In this document: positions 1-6,280 of the stretch, piece after piece
Layout of the letters: each line of letters opens with the position of its first letter
How positions within the stretch are numbered: position 1 is the first letter of the stretch
Origin: Clostridia bacterium
Lineage (GTDB): Bacteria > Bacillota > Clostridia > Oscillospirales > Acutalibacteraceae
Direction of reading: 5' to 3'
Length of the DNA: 13,114 nt
Assembly: GCA_900768075.1 (NCBI GenBank)
Contig: CAAGBN010000009.1
Coordinates: forward strand, 1-13,114
Notes under the pieces: generated by a model
What the model was told of the DNA's origin: nothing
Seen by the model: the letters and a program-made list of their open reading frames with translations, nothing else
The model's database searches: none
Made by a program: the position numbers and the translations under genes

Positions 1-1
1 A

Positions 2-85
2 CAGCAGATGCCTCAGCAGAACATGTATGGTCAACAGAATATGGGTTATCAGCAGCAGAATATGTATGGTCAGCAGATGCCTCAG
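2..85 (+). repeat. Short imperfect direct repeats in the Q/N/M-rich linker
   Basis: The 15-base string at 2-16 (CAGCAGATGCCTCAG) recurs exactly at 71-85. The 21-base segment 17-37 recurs at 56-76 with two mismatches. The offsets (69 and 39 bases) are multiples of three, so the repeats keep frame and encode the recurring NMYGQQ and QQMPQ units. This looks like an in-frame expanding coding repeat and not a mobile or regulatory repeat. More copies may lie left of the window. Confidence 0.75.
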
Positions 86-190
86 AATAATGCTGCATTT
101 GCTCAGGCAGCTTCAGCTACATGGCAGTGCGACTGTTGCGGTACAACCAACGAAGGTGCTTTCTGCACAAGCTGCGGTAACAAAAGATAA
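2..190 (+). CDS. C-terminal tail of a zinc-ribbon protein with Q/N/M-rich linker (probably SPFH/YdjI-like), truncated at the window edge
   Basis: The reading frame is open to the left edge, so this is the end of a larger protein and not a small ORF starting at the first internal ATG. The visible part has two sections. The first is a low-complexity linker of about 35 residues built from Gln, Asn, Met, Tyr, Gly and Pro, with the unit NMYGQQ occurring twice. The second is a terminal zinc ribbon with paired cysteines (WQCDCCG...FCTSCGNKR). Zinc ribbons after a flexible linker end the SPFH-domain 'virion core protein-like' family (YdjI in B. subtilis). The YdjG-like and YdjH-like genes just downstream support that reading. 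The SPFH domain itself is outside the window, so the family is inferred from context. The next gene begins 6 bases after the stop. Confidence 0.6.
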   Translation, partial: QQMPQQNMYGQQNMGYQQQNMYGQQMPQNNAAFAQAASATWQCDCCGTTNEGAFCTSCGNKR

Positions 191-196
191 ACTGCA

Positions 197-712
197 ATGA
201 AATTAAGAATATCTGTAATTCTCGGCGTTATTCTTCTGGTGGTGTTTTCGTTGTTCAACTTTAAAGGTTTATTCGGAAATATAATTGTAGACAAAACAGG
301 TATGGTACGTTTTCCTGAGGATGATATTATCCTTTGCCGATATTCAAGTGGCGGAGGTATGGAAGGTGAGTCTGAAATACTTGAAATCCGTGAATCAGAA
401 AATGGCGATGCGTTTGTTACCTATGAATACAGTTGTATTACTAACGGTGAGGAATATTCCAAAAGTGCTGAAGTAACGTATGGTGCTTTAAGTGAAATCA
501 GAGCTATATGCAAGAAATATAAGATTTTCTCCTGGGGTGAACTTAAAGATAGTGAAATAATTCTTCTTGACGGACCGGTAACTTCGGTCACAGTTTCAAC
601 GGGAGATACAACCTATACCTACAACAGTAATCAGGAAATTCCTGAAAATGCCTTAGGAATAACATCCGAGCTTTACAATGTTATGAATAACTATTTAAAA
701 GGAGTTGATTAA
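197..712 (+). CDS. Small membrane-anchored protein of unknown function
   Basis: The 171-residue product has one hydrophobic N-terminal segment (about residues 5-22) preceded by Lys/Arg. It lacks a clear lipobox or obvious cleavage site, so it is probably a membrane-anchored extracytoplasmic protein. The remainder is soluble, rich in Glu, Ser, Thr and Tyr, and looks beta-rich, with the segment PVTSVTVSTGDTTYTYNSNQ followed by a predicted C-terminal helix. I do not recognise the family. The start has no good Shine-Dalgarno and sits 6 bases after the previous stop, so translation may be coupled to that gene. It ends directly against the next ATG. Its place between a YdjI-like tail and a YdjG-like gene suggests a role in the same membrane system, but this is inference. 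Confidence 0.75.
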   Translation: MKLRISVILGVILLVVFSLFNFKGLFGNIIVDKTGMVRFPEDDIILCRYSSGGGMEGESEILEIRESENGDAFVTYEYSCITNGEEYSKSAEVTYGALSEIRAICKKYKIFSWGELKDSEIILLDGPVTSVTVSTGDTTYTYNSNQEIPENALGITSELYNVMNNYLKGVD

Positions 713-1801
713 ATGTCAACCTTATTGGAACAGAAATGTCCTTGTTGTGGCGGTGCGATTGAGTTTAATGCCAATACACAGAACATGAAGTGTCCCTATT
801 GCGATGCTGAATTTGATATTGCCGCTATGCAGCAGGCTGCTGATGCTTCAGCAAATATGGGTCAGGATAATTTTGCCTGGGGTACTGAGGCTACTCAGTG
901 GCAGGCTGATGAAATCGGCGGTATGGGTGTTTACACCTGTAATTCATGCGGTGGTGAAATTGTTGCTGATGAAACAACAGGTGCTACAACCTGTCCATAC
1001 TGTGATAACCCCGTAGTTATGACAAGTCAGTTTGCAGGCGGACTTAAGCCTAATCTGATTATTCCTTTCAAATACGACAAAAAGGCAGCTAAGGAAGCTC
1101 TTAATAAGTATATTGCCTCTAAAAAGATGGTGCCGAAGATTTTTAAGGATCAGAATCATATAGATGAAATCAAAGGCGTTTATGTGCCTCATTGGCTCTT
1201 TACTGGTACAGCAGTTGCAGATGCTAACTTTAAGGCTGAAAAGGTACGTACCTGGTCAGACAGCGATAACAATTACAGAGAAACATCTCTTTTTGAATGT
1301 TACAGAAGCGGTACTATGGATTTCTATAACATTCCTGTTGACGGCTCTTCAAAAATGGATGATGCGCTTATGGAATCAATCGAGCCCTTCAATATTGCGG
1401 ATGCTGTACCTTTCAACACCGCATATATGGCAGGTTATCTTGCCGATAAATATGATGTTGACCTTGATGCGAGTATTCCCAGAGCAAACGAGAGAGTGAA
1501 GAACAGCGCTGTTTCAGCTCTTGAAAACACTGTCAGAGAACGTATGTATTCATCGGTAATCCCTCAGTTTTCTCAGGTAAATATAGCTAACGGCTCTTAT
1601 TCATATGCTCTTTATCCCGTGTGGATTCTCAATACCACATGGAACGGCAAGAAGTATACCTTCGCCATGAACGGTCAGACAGGCAAATTCGTTGGTGATC
1701 TTCCTCTTGATAAGAGTGCTTTCTGGAAGAAAGTTGCAATATTTACTCCTATTATGAGTGCTGTTGCTTACGGTATCTTCTGGGCGTTAGGAAATATGTA
1801 A
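713..1801 (+). CDS. YdjG-like protein with two TFIIB-type zinc ribbons and a C-terminal membrane anchor
   Basis: The 362-residue protein opens with a zinc ribbon (CPCCGG at 9-14, CPYC at 27-30). A second zinc ribbon follows an Ala/Gln-rich spacer (CNSCGG at 76-81, CPYC at 94-97). Next comes a long conserved-looking region with VYVPHWLFTG and YALYPVWILNT, and a single hydrophobic segment at about 341-360. This layout matches the 'TFIIB-type zinc ribbon-containing' YdjG family of Firmicutes, which is close in length (about 340 residues). In B. subtilis ydjG sits with ydjH, ydjI and the pspA homologue ydjF, and these proteins act with PspA at the membrane. An AAAAGGAG site about 8 bases upstream fixes the start, and the ATG directly follows the previous stop. 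Four CxxC pairs suggest two structural zinc sites; no enzymatic motif is apparent. Confidence 0.82.
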   Translation: MSTLLEQKCPCCGGAIEFNANTQNMKCPYCDAEFDIAAMQQAADASANMGQDNFAWGTEATQWQADEIGGMGVYTCNSCGGEIVADETTGATTCPYCDNPVVMTSQFAGGLKPNLIIPFKYDKKAAKEALNKYIASKKMVPKIFKDQNHIDEIKGVYVPHWLFTGTAVADANFKAEKVRTWSDSDNNYRETSLFECYRSGTMDFYNIPVDGSSKMDDALMESIEPFNIADAVPFNTAYMAGYLADKYDVDLDASIPRANERVKNSAVSALENTVRERMYSSVIPQFSQVNIANGSYSYALYPVWILNTTWNGKKYTFAMNGQTGKFVGDLPLDKSAFWKKVAIFTPIMSAVAYGIFWALGNM

Positions 1802-1811
1802 GGAGGTAAGA

Positions 1812-3008
1812 ATGATGAAAAATAAGATTTTTGCTATTATTGCAGTTGTTGTTCTTTGCCTTACTATGATTGTGCCTGTATCAGCGGCAAACACACATAT
1901 TTTTGATCAGACAAATGTATTAGGCGATATAAACAGCCTTGAAACCTACGCTCAGAAAATCGAAGACGATTATGAGTTCAGTGTGCTTCTTTCAGTTATC
2001 GACGGTGTAGGTGCTGAGGGTACATATGGCTACTGTGAGGATTTATATAATGCTAATGCAGAGTATGAAGACGGTATCGCTCTGACATATAACTACGGCG
2101 ACAACAAATACGCTTTCTACTGTTCAGGTGAAGCTGAAAACCTTTTCCCGGTTGAAGTTCAGGATAATACACTCTGGTATGCTTTCGCTTATACTGAAAC
2201 CTATTACGAGGGTGCATACGCTTATCTTGCAGCTGTTGATACTATTCTTAAGGCAGCTCCTCCTGCTATTTCAGAGCCTGAAGATACTGCCGATGATGTA
2301 ACTGAACCCATTACTGAATTTGTTCCCGTTGACAGAACTCTCAGTCTCGTTGAGGACTATGCAGATGTTCTTACAGACAGCGAAGAAGCTGAGCTTATTG
2401 CAAAGCTTGAGGCTCTTGGCAGTGAATATGACATCGAAATCGGTGCAATTACAGTTGATAGCTATGAAGGTAAAGACCCTCAGGCTTTTACTGACGATTT
2501 TTATGATTACAACGGCTACGGCTATGGTGAAAACGATGACGGTTTAATCGTTGTTTTCAATACAGGTAAGGGTGACGGCAATCGCAATCTTGCAATTTCA
2601 ACTCACGGTAAGGGTATCGAACTTCTTACTGATCTTGAAATTGATCGTATCATTGAGATGATGATTAATCCCATCAAAAACGGTGACTTTGCAAGTGCAT
2701 TTGACAATTTTGTAACCGAATGTGAAGGTGCGTTTGATGAAAGCATATCAATCATCTGGATACCTGTAAGTATTCTTGTGGGCTTCGGTCTTGCTTTCCT
2801 CATTGTGAAGATTCAGGCTTCTAAGCTCAATAATGTAGTGCAGAAGGCTGATGCAGCTGATTATGTAGGTAATGTAGTTCTTACTTATCAGGATGACCGT
2901 TTTATTTACAGAAATGTATCAAGATCTCCGAGAGTGAAGAGCGAATCAAGCTCAACACATACAAGCTCCTCAGGCCGTACCCACGGTGGCGGAAACAGAA
3001 GCTTCTGA
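1812..3008 (+). CDS. YdjH-like secreted, membrane-anchored protein with two TPM domains
   Basis: The 398-residue protein has a signal peptide (hydrophobic to about 23, likely cut after VSA at 25). A clear TPM domain spans about 174-300, with DYADVLTDSEEAEL, the DDG motif at 242-244, and an AISTHGKGIE segment. A transmembrane helix follows at about 314-334, then a cytoplasmic tail ending in a Ser/His/Gly-rich stretch (HGGGNRSF). Residues about 29-147 show the same pattern in weaker form: FDQTNVLGD, a helix, beta-strands, EDG at 86-88, then an aromatic helix. This looks like a diverged second TPM domain, joined by an acidic Pro/Thr linker (about 150-172). TPM proteins are sometimes labelled phosphatases, but the family is functionally mixed, and YdjH in B. 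subtilis works with YdjG and PspA. A perfect AGGAGG at 1801-1806 sets the start; a second ATG follows immediately. Confidence 0.83.
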   Translation: MMKNKIFAIIAVVVLCLTMIVPVSAANTHIFDQTNVLGDINSLETYAQKIEDDYEFSVLLSVIDGVGAEGTYGYCEDLYNANAEYEDGIALTYNYGDNKYAFYCSGEAENLFPVEVQDNTLWYAFAYTETYYEGAYAYLAAVDTILKAAPPAISEPEDTADDVTEPITEFVPVDRTLSLVEDYADVLTDSEEAELIAKLEALGSEYDIEIGAITVDSYEGKDPQAFTDDFYDYNGYGYGENDDGLIVVFNTGKGDGNRNLAISTHGKGIELLTDLEIDRIIEMMINPIKNGDFASAFDNFVTECEGAFDESISIIWIPVSILVGFGLAFLIVKIQASKLNNVVQKADAADYVGNVVLTYQDDRFIYRNVSRSPRVKSESSSTHTSSSGRTHGGGNRSF

Positions 3009-3015
3009 TAAAAGG

Positions 3016-3047
3016 TTAAACGGTGTATATTAATGTACACCGTTTAA
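3016..3047 (+). promoter_or_regulatory. Perfect 12-bp stem-loop without a U-tract between ydjH-like and TMEM43-like genes
   Basis: TTAAACGGTGTA (3016-3027) pairs perfectly with TACACCGTTTAA (3036-3047) around an 8-base loop. The following bases are ATGTTTAGG, so there is no run of T as in an intrinsic terminator. It lies 8 bases after the upstream stop and ends 5 bases before the next gene's Shine-Dalgarno. It may be a leaky terminator, an mRNA-stabilising or processing hairpin, or a translational control element. On structure alone it could also be an inverted-repeat operator. Confidence 0.55.
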
Positions 3048-3052
3048 TGTTT

Positions 3053-3060
3053 AGGAAAGG
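3053..3060 (+). promoter_or_regulatory. Ribosome binding site deciding the start of the TMEM43-like gene
   Basis: AGGAAAGG ends directly against the ATG at 3061, leaving no spacer. It is 9 bases from the in-frame ATG at 3070, a normal distance. This favours 3070 as the start. Confidence 0.65.
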
Positions 3061-3069
3061 ATGAAAAAT

Positions 3070-3867
3070 ATGGCAAAGAAAATAATTGGTATAGTATTGA
3101 TTGTTATTGGTGTATTTACTGCTTTTTTAGGCTTAAAGGCGATGAGTCAGGCCCCTGAAGCTGCAGAGAAGCTTGAAGCTGCAGTTTATGTTGCTGATGC
3201 AAAAGTGTATCCTGAAAATGAAGGTAAGGTTGTTATTGTACCCGGTAAAATTGATGCTGAGCCTTTAGTTGATACTGAAACCGGACTTGAGCTTCCGACT
3301 ATCAAAGCATCAAAGCAGAGCTGGTATGCTGTGGGTGTAAAGTCTGCAGATGTAGGCTATGACTGGTCGTGGATGGTTGACGGAGTGACTCAGACACTCA
3401 CAGCAGAATGTTCGGTCGGTGAATTCAAGCTCTATGAGGGTATGCTCAACGGTCTTCCTGTAAGTGTTGATTACAGTGATTTTGAAGCAAGTGACCTTAA
3501 AAAAGCAGGGTTAATGGATTATTATGCTTATGTTGTTACCGATGGAGTTTATATCAGTGACGATAAAGGCGGACATACACGCTATAAAGACGAATATGAA
3601 GGTGCAGTAAGATATAAGTACAGAATTATGCCTGTGGATGGTGAACTCGAATATACCTTTGTTGGTGTTCAGAAAAACGGTGCAATCGCAAGAGACGATT
3701 CGTTGGGTATGATAGCTTCAACTGAGGGTATTCTCAGCTTTGAAGAAGTGCTTGCACAGAATGAAAGCAACAATAAAGCGGGAAATATTTTCGCATTTGT
3801 AGCTGCGGCTCTCTTTATCTGTGGTGGTATTGTTTGCATCGTAGTTAAAAAGAAGGAAGATGCTTAA
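3070..3867 (+). CDS. TMEM43-like membrane protein
   Basis: With the start at 3070 the product is 265 residues (MAKKIIGIVL...). It has an N-terminal transmembrane helix (about 4-24), a large soluble domain and one C-terminal transmembrane helix (about 237-258) ending in Lys/Glu. The domain resembles the TMEM43 (LUMA, DUF1625) family: an ENEGKVVIVPGKI stretch followed by a 'D...GL..P' segment, a WYAV stretch, and later a GAVRYKYRIMP...VGVQKNG segment matching the family's 'GDVR...VG.Q' pattern. Eukaryotic TMEM43 is an inner nuclear/ER membrane protein, and bacterial members are poorly characterised. This one has a single C-terminal helix, fewer than the several seen in eukaryotic TMEM43. Its position after YdjG/YdjH-like genes suggests membrane organisation or stress. 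Family assignment is by recalled pattern, so moderately sure. Confidence 0.62.
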   Translation: MAKKIIGIVLIVIGVFTAFLGLKAMSQAPEAAEKLEAAVYVADAKVYPENEGKVVIVPGKIDAEPLVDTETGLELPTIKASKQSWYAVGVKSADVGYDWSWMVDGVTQTLTAECSVGEFKLYEGMLNGLPVSVDYSDFEASDLKKAGLMDYYAYVVTDGVYISDDKGGHTRYKDEYEGAVRYKYRIMPVDGELEYTFVGVQKNGAIARDDSLGMIASTEGILSFEEVLAQNESNNKAGNIFAFVAAALFICGGIVCIVVKKKEDA

Positions 3868-3881
3868 AAAGGAGGACAATT

Positions 3882-4442
3882 ATGGGTCTTTTTGATAAAT
3901 TAAAAAACAACCCTGCTACTGTGGTGCAGAATGCGCCTTCGGGTACAAATAAGAGTGTGAAAATTACTTTTGCAGCATTACCCGAAACACTTGAAGGCTT
4001 TAAGACGCTTCCCGAAGCAAATATGGAGACTCCTTTTGCTTCTGCTGCACTTACAGTTCTTGCCTTTTGTTTTTACCCTGAAAATAAGGATTTGTCACTG
4101 CAGATGCTCGATATTTTAAGAGGTCCGAGACCACTCAGTGTTATGGATAAGCAGTTTATTGCTGACAGATTCAGAGACAAGGATTATGTGCCTCGTTCAT
4201 ATTTTGACGGTGCTACACCCGATAATAATTATCTGCCCTTTGAGCCTTACACAATTACTGTCAGTGAAAATCCTTATTCATATCAGAACGAGGGTTATGC
4301 TACACTCTATATAACTTCAGGTGGTGCAGACAGTCCGAGAAGTGTACAGTTAAGGCTTGCTAAGGATGGAAAATGGTATCTCTGGGAGCAGTATCTTCTT
4401 GCGGATATCCGTAAGCCTGAAGCTCAGAATCCTTGGGTATAA
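3882..4442 (+). CDS. Soluble protein of unknown function (possible DUF6935-like)
   Basis: The 186-residue product begins MGLFDKLKNNP, has no signal peptide or convincing transmembrane helix, and is probably cytoplasmic. Visible features are a helical N-terminal half (FASAALTVLAFCFYPENKDL, then ILRGPRPLSVMDKQFIADR) and a beta-rich C-terminal half with the run SYFDGATPDNNYLPFEPYT. It ends in RLAKDGKWYLWEQ followed by LLADIRKPEAQNPWV. That ending recalls a widespread Firmicutes domain of unknown function, which I believe is DUF6935, but I could not check this. AAAAAGGAGG at 3866-3874 gives a strong Shine-Dalgarno. The gene follows the TMEM43-like gene by 14 bases and its stop overlaps the next gene's Shine-Dalgarno, so it is in the same operon. 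Confidence 0.75.
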   Translation: MGLFDKLKNNPATVVQNAPSGTNKSVKITFAALPETLEGFKTLPEANMETPFASAALTVLAFCFYPENKDLSLQMLDILRGPRPLSVMDKQFIADRFRDKDYVPRSYFDGATPDNNYLPFEPYTITVSENPYSYQNEGYATLYITSGGADSPRSVQLRLAKDGKWYLWEQYLLADIRKPEAQNPWV

Positions 4443-4446
4443 GGAG
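4441..4446 (+). promoter_or_regulatory. Ribosome binding site deciding the lipoprotein start
   Basis: AAGGAG at 4441-4446 is 7 bases before the ATG at 4454. The longer frame from the ATG at 4433 would put this site inside the coding sequence and add MGIRRLN before the signal peptide. The start at 4454 is therefore preferred. The site overlaps the preceding gene's TAA. Confidence 0.8.
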
Positions 4447-4453
4447 ACTTAAT

Positions 4454-5476
4454 ATGAAAAAGATACTTGTTGCTGTTGCAGTTATATTATGCTTAATAAT
4501 GCTTGTTTCTTGCGGAGGGGGAGAAGATCCTACTACAACTGCTCCTACAACGGAGTCAACAAGCGAAACAACTACAGAACCTGTAACCGAATCTGAAAGT
4601 GAGAAAGCACTCGTTGAGTTTCAGAAGTATATGAAAGACGAGGGATATCTCTGCGGTGTTGCTTATCTCGGTTATTACAGTGAGGATATCGGTGTTATAA
4701 TCGAAGATCTTCAATATAAAGGTATTTATGATGAATACAAATTCCTCAGCGAAATTAAGCGTAAAGATTTCTATTCTCTTGAAGGCAGTGAATTTTATGC
4801 TATTGTACCCGCTGAAGGTGTAAAGGTTAAAGTTAATGAACATAGCTTCAATGAAGAGGGTATAGGTTATACGGTCAGAGAATTAGTTAATATTACTGAT
4901 GGCACACCCGTGTTCGTCAGAGGCAATATCAGTGACATAATGGCTAATATACAGCTTATTATTACCGATGAAACAGGCTTTGAAATGGATTATCTTCCTT
5001 CAATGAGCCTTGAAAACGGACTTCTCAGTAAGGGTCAACAGATATATGATTTTTCACCTTATCAGCTTATCGGTGGTCACTTTGAAAATATCAATTCAGA
5101 AGATGCACCTGCTTTTGTTGGTACATGGTGGGGCGTGTACACAGAGGCTGATGGCAATGATTTAAGTCTGAATCTCTCTCTTAAAGAAAACGGCGAAGCC
5201 GAGTACAGCTATGGCTTTGGCAACAGTGAAATTTTTGAGCAGTTTTCAGGTTCATGGTACAAAGAAAGCGATGACAGCATCAATCTCATTATGTACGGTG
5301 GTCCTTTAAGCTCTGATGGTGCTGAAGCTGACAATACAGATAAATATGAAACTAACGGTGTTTTCAGTTGGTACTATAATGAAGACAGCGGTGAACTTGA
5401 ACTTACACATGAAAGTGGCAGTCAGCTTCTTTACGGCACTGACGGACAGAAATTTGTGTTTGAAAGCTTAGAATAA
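4454..5476 (+). CDS. Putative lipoprotein with Thr/Ser/Glu-rich linker and C-terminal beta-barrel-like domain
   Basis: From 4454 the product is 340 residues. The N-terminus is a lipoprotein signal (MKK, hydrophobic core, lipobox LVSC with Cys20), so the mature protein should be lipid-anchored on the outer face of the membrane. Residues about 24-50 form a Thr/Ser/Glu/Pro linker typical of Gram-positive lipoproteins. The middle part (about 51-205) has no motif I recognise, though ELVNITDGTPVFVRGNISDI resembles an OB-like segment. The last roughly 125 residues, from FVGTWWGVYTE through SGSWYKE and SGELELTH, look like an up-and-down beta-barrel or lipocalin-like fold, with 'GTW' and 'G.W' starts of repeated strands. 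The ligand is unknown. It is the last gene of the + strand cluster and is followed by an intrinsic terminator. Confidence 0.75.
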   Translation: MKKILVAVAVILCLIMLVSCGGGEDPTTTAPTTESTSETTTEPVTESESEKALVEFQKYMKDEGYLCGVAYLGYYSEDIGVIIEDLQYKGIYDEYKFLSEIKRKDFYSLEGSEFYAIVPAEGVKVKVNEHSFNEEGIGYTVRELVNITDGTPVFVRGNISDIMANIQLIITDETGFEMDYLPSMSLENGLLSKGQQIYDFSPYQLIGGHFENINSEDAPAFVGTWWGVYTEADGNDLSLNLSLKENGEAEYSYGFGNSEIFEQFSGSWYKESDDSINLIMYGGPLSSDGAEADNTDKYETNGVFSWYYNEDSGELELTHESGSQLLYGTDGQKFVFESLE

Positions 5477-5490
5477 TTTATCTGATAGTT

Positions 5491-5520
5491 AACGAGATCT
5501 CTTACGGGGTCTCGTTTTTT
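5491..5520 (+). terminator. Intrinsic terminator of the + strand cluster
   Basis: AACGAGATC (5491-5499) pairs with GGTCTCGTT (5508-5516), including one G-U pair, around a short loop. A run of T follows at 5515-5520. It lies 14 bases after the lipoprotein stop. Confidence 0.85.
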
Positions 5521-5557
5521 ATATATAAAACAACACCGTCAATAATCTGACGGTGTT
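5521..5557 (-). terminator. Intrinsic terminator of the - strand operon
   Basis: AACACCGTCA (5532-5541) and TGACGGTGTT (5548-5557) form a perfect 10-bp stem with a 6-base loop. Read on the - strand the hairpin is followed by GTTTTATATAT (5531-5521). It lies 24 bases after the stop of the Pr6Pr-like gene. A-rich sequence on its other side (5559-5564) may also let it work bidirectionally. Confidence 0.8.
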
Positions 5558-5581
5558 CAAAAAATACTGTATAAGATTTGA

Positions 5582-6256
5582 TTAGTCTGCTTTCTTCTTG
5601 GCTAATATTTTGTCGAGAGCCATAAATATAAATCCTACACCGATGAATACAGCTCCGAGACCGAGAATCCATAAGCAAACTCCGCCAACACCGTAGGTGT
5701 CAATGTTAAGGAAGAAGTATGGATAAATGAATGGTCCTGTGCCGAAGTAGTTGAGTACAGATGAATCAAACTTATAAATAGCAGCGTGAATAAAAATGAA
5801 TATGCCGTAGCAAAGAGGAAAGAGTACTGAAATTATCGGATAGCTTACTTTGACCTTTTTTCTTTCGTAAAAGAGAAACCAGTCGAGGATGTACATTACA
5901 GGCAGAATAACGTGGAATGTTACGCTGTTGATTTTGTAGTTGAGCACAGGGTCTCGGGTTGACTCATTTGCAATAAAGAAGTTGAAAACAATAAAAGTCA
6001 GAAGTATGGATAATACACCGATAAATTTCAGCAGGGGAGCGACAGTCACAAAGCTATCGTCTTTCTTTTTAGCCGTCTGAACAAGCTCTGCAACCATTAT
6101 GCCAAAGCACATATAATTGCTGATATTGGTGAACTGAATATAAAAATCCCAACGCCAGACCATATCGAAAAAGCCGAAGCTTGCTATTACACCGATAAGA
6201 CCGACGGCACAAAAAGCTGATTGAAACATCAGCTGTGCGGTTCTGTTTTTAGTCAT
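5582..6256 (-). CDS. Pr6Pr-family six-helix membrane protein (FAR-17a/AIG1-like)
   Basis: The 224-residue protein has six predicted transmembrane helices (about 8-28, 41-61, 74-95, 110-129, 139-159 and 190-213) and a Lys-rich C-terminus. It shows the hallmarks of Pr6Pr proteins: TNISN at 43-47 starting helix 2, an asparagine/threonine-containing helix 3, a histidine in helix 4 (FHVILPV) followed by LDWFLF, a second histidine in helix 5 (FIFIHAA), and IYPYFFLN. The family is related to FAR-17a/AIG1 proteins. Some eukaryotic relatives are membrane hydrolases of fatty-acid esters that use conserved Thr and His residues; bacterial function is unproven. The gene follows the MOSC gene by 24 bases with only a weak GAAG-type ribosome site. 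It is probably the last gene of the transcript, although no link to cofactor synthesis is evident. Confidence 0.8.
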   Translation of the reverse strand: MTKNRTAQLMFQSAFCAVGLIGVIASFGFFDMVWRWDFYIQFTNISNYMCFGIMVAELVQTAKKKDDSFVTVAPLLKFIGVLSILLTFIVFNFFIANESTRDPVLNYKINSVTFHVILPVMYILDWFLFYERKKVKVSYPIISVLFPLCYGIFIFIHAAIYKFDSSVLNYFGTGPFIYPYFFLNIDTYGVGGVCLWILGLGAVFIGVGFIFMALDKILAKKKAD

Positions 6257-6280
6257 AATACTATCTTCGATACTGAAGCA

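Noticed and set aside
8..190. Small ORF starting at the ATG at position 8
   Set aside because: The frame is open to the left edge and the ATG lies within a repeat, so this is the tail of a larger gene.
1164..1499. 111-codon + strand ORF inside the YdjG-like gene
   Set aside because: It is a shadow of the YdjG-like coding frame with no ribosome site or motif.
3061..3069. ATG at 3061 as start of the TMEM43-like gene
   Set aside because: It directly abuts the Shine-Dalgarno with no spacer; the ATG at 3070 has a 9-base spacer.
4433..4453. Upstream ATG at 4433 for the lipoprotein
   Set aside because: It lies inside the previous gene, adds residues before a normal signal peptide, and the AAGGAG site serves 4454.
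5476..5582. Possible small RNA or CRISPR-like element in the convergent intergenic region
   Set aside because: The two stem-loops each fit an intrinsic terminator for one strand, and no further repeat or promoter is visible.
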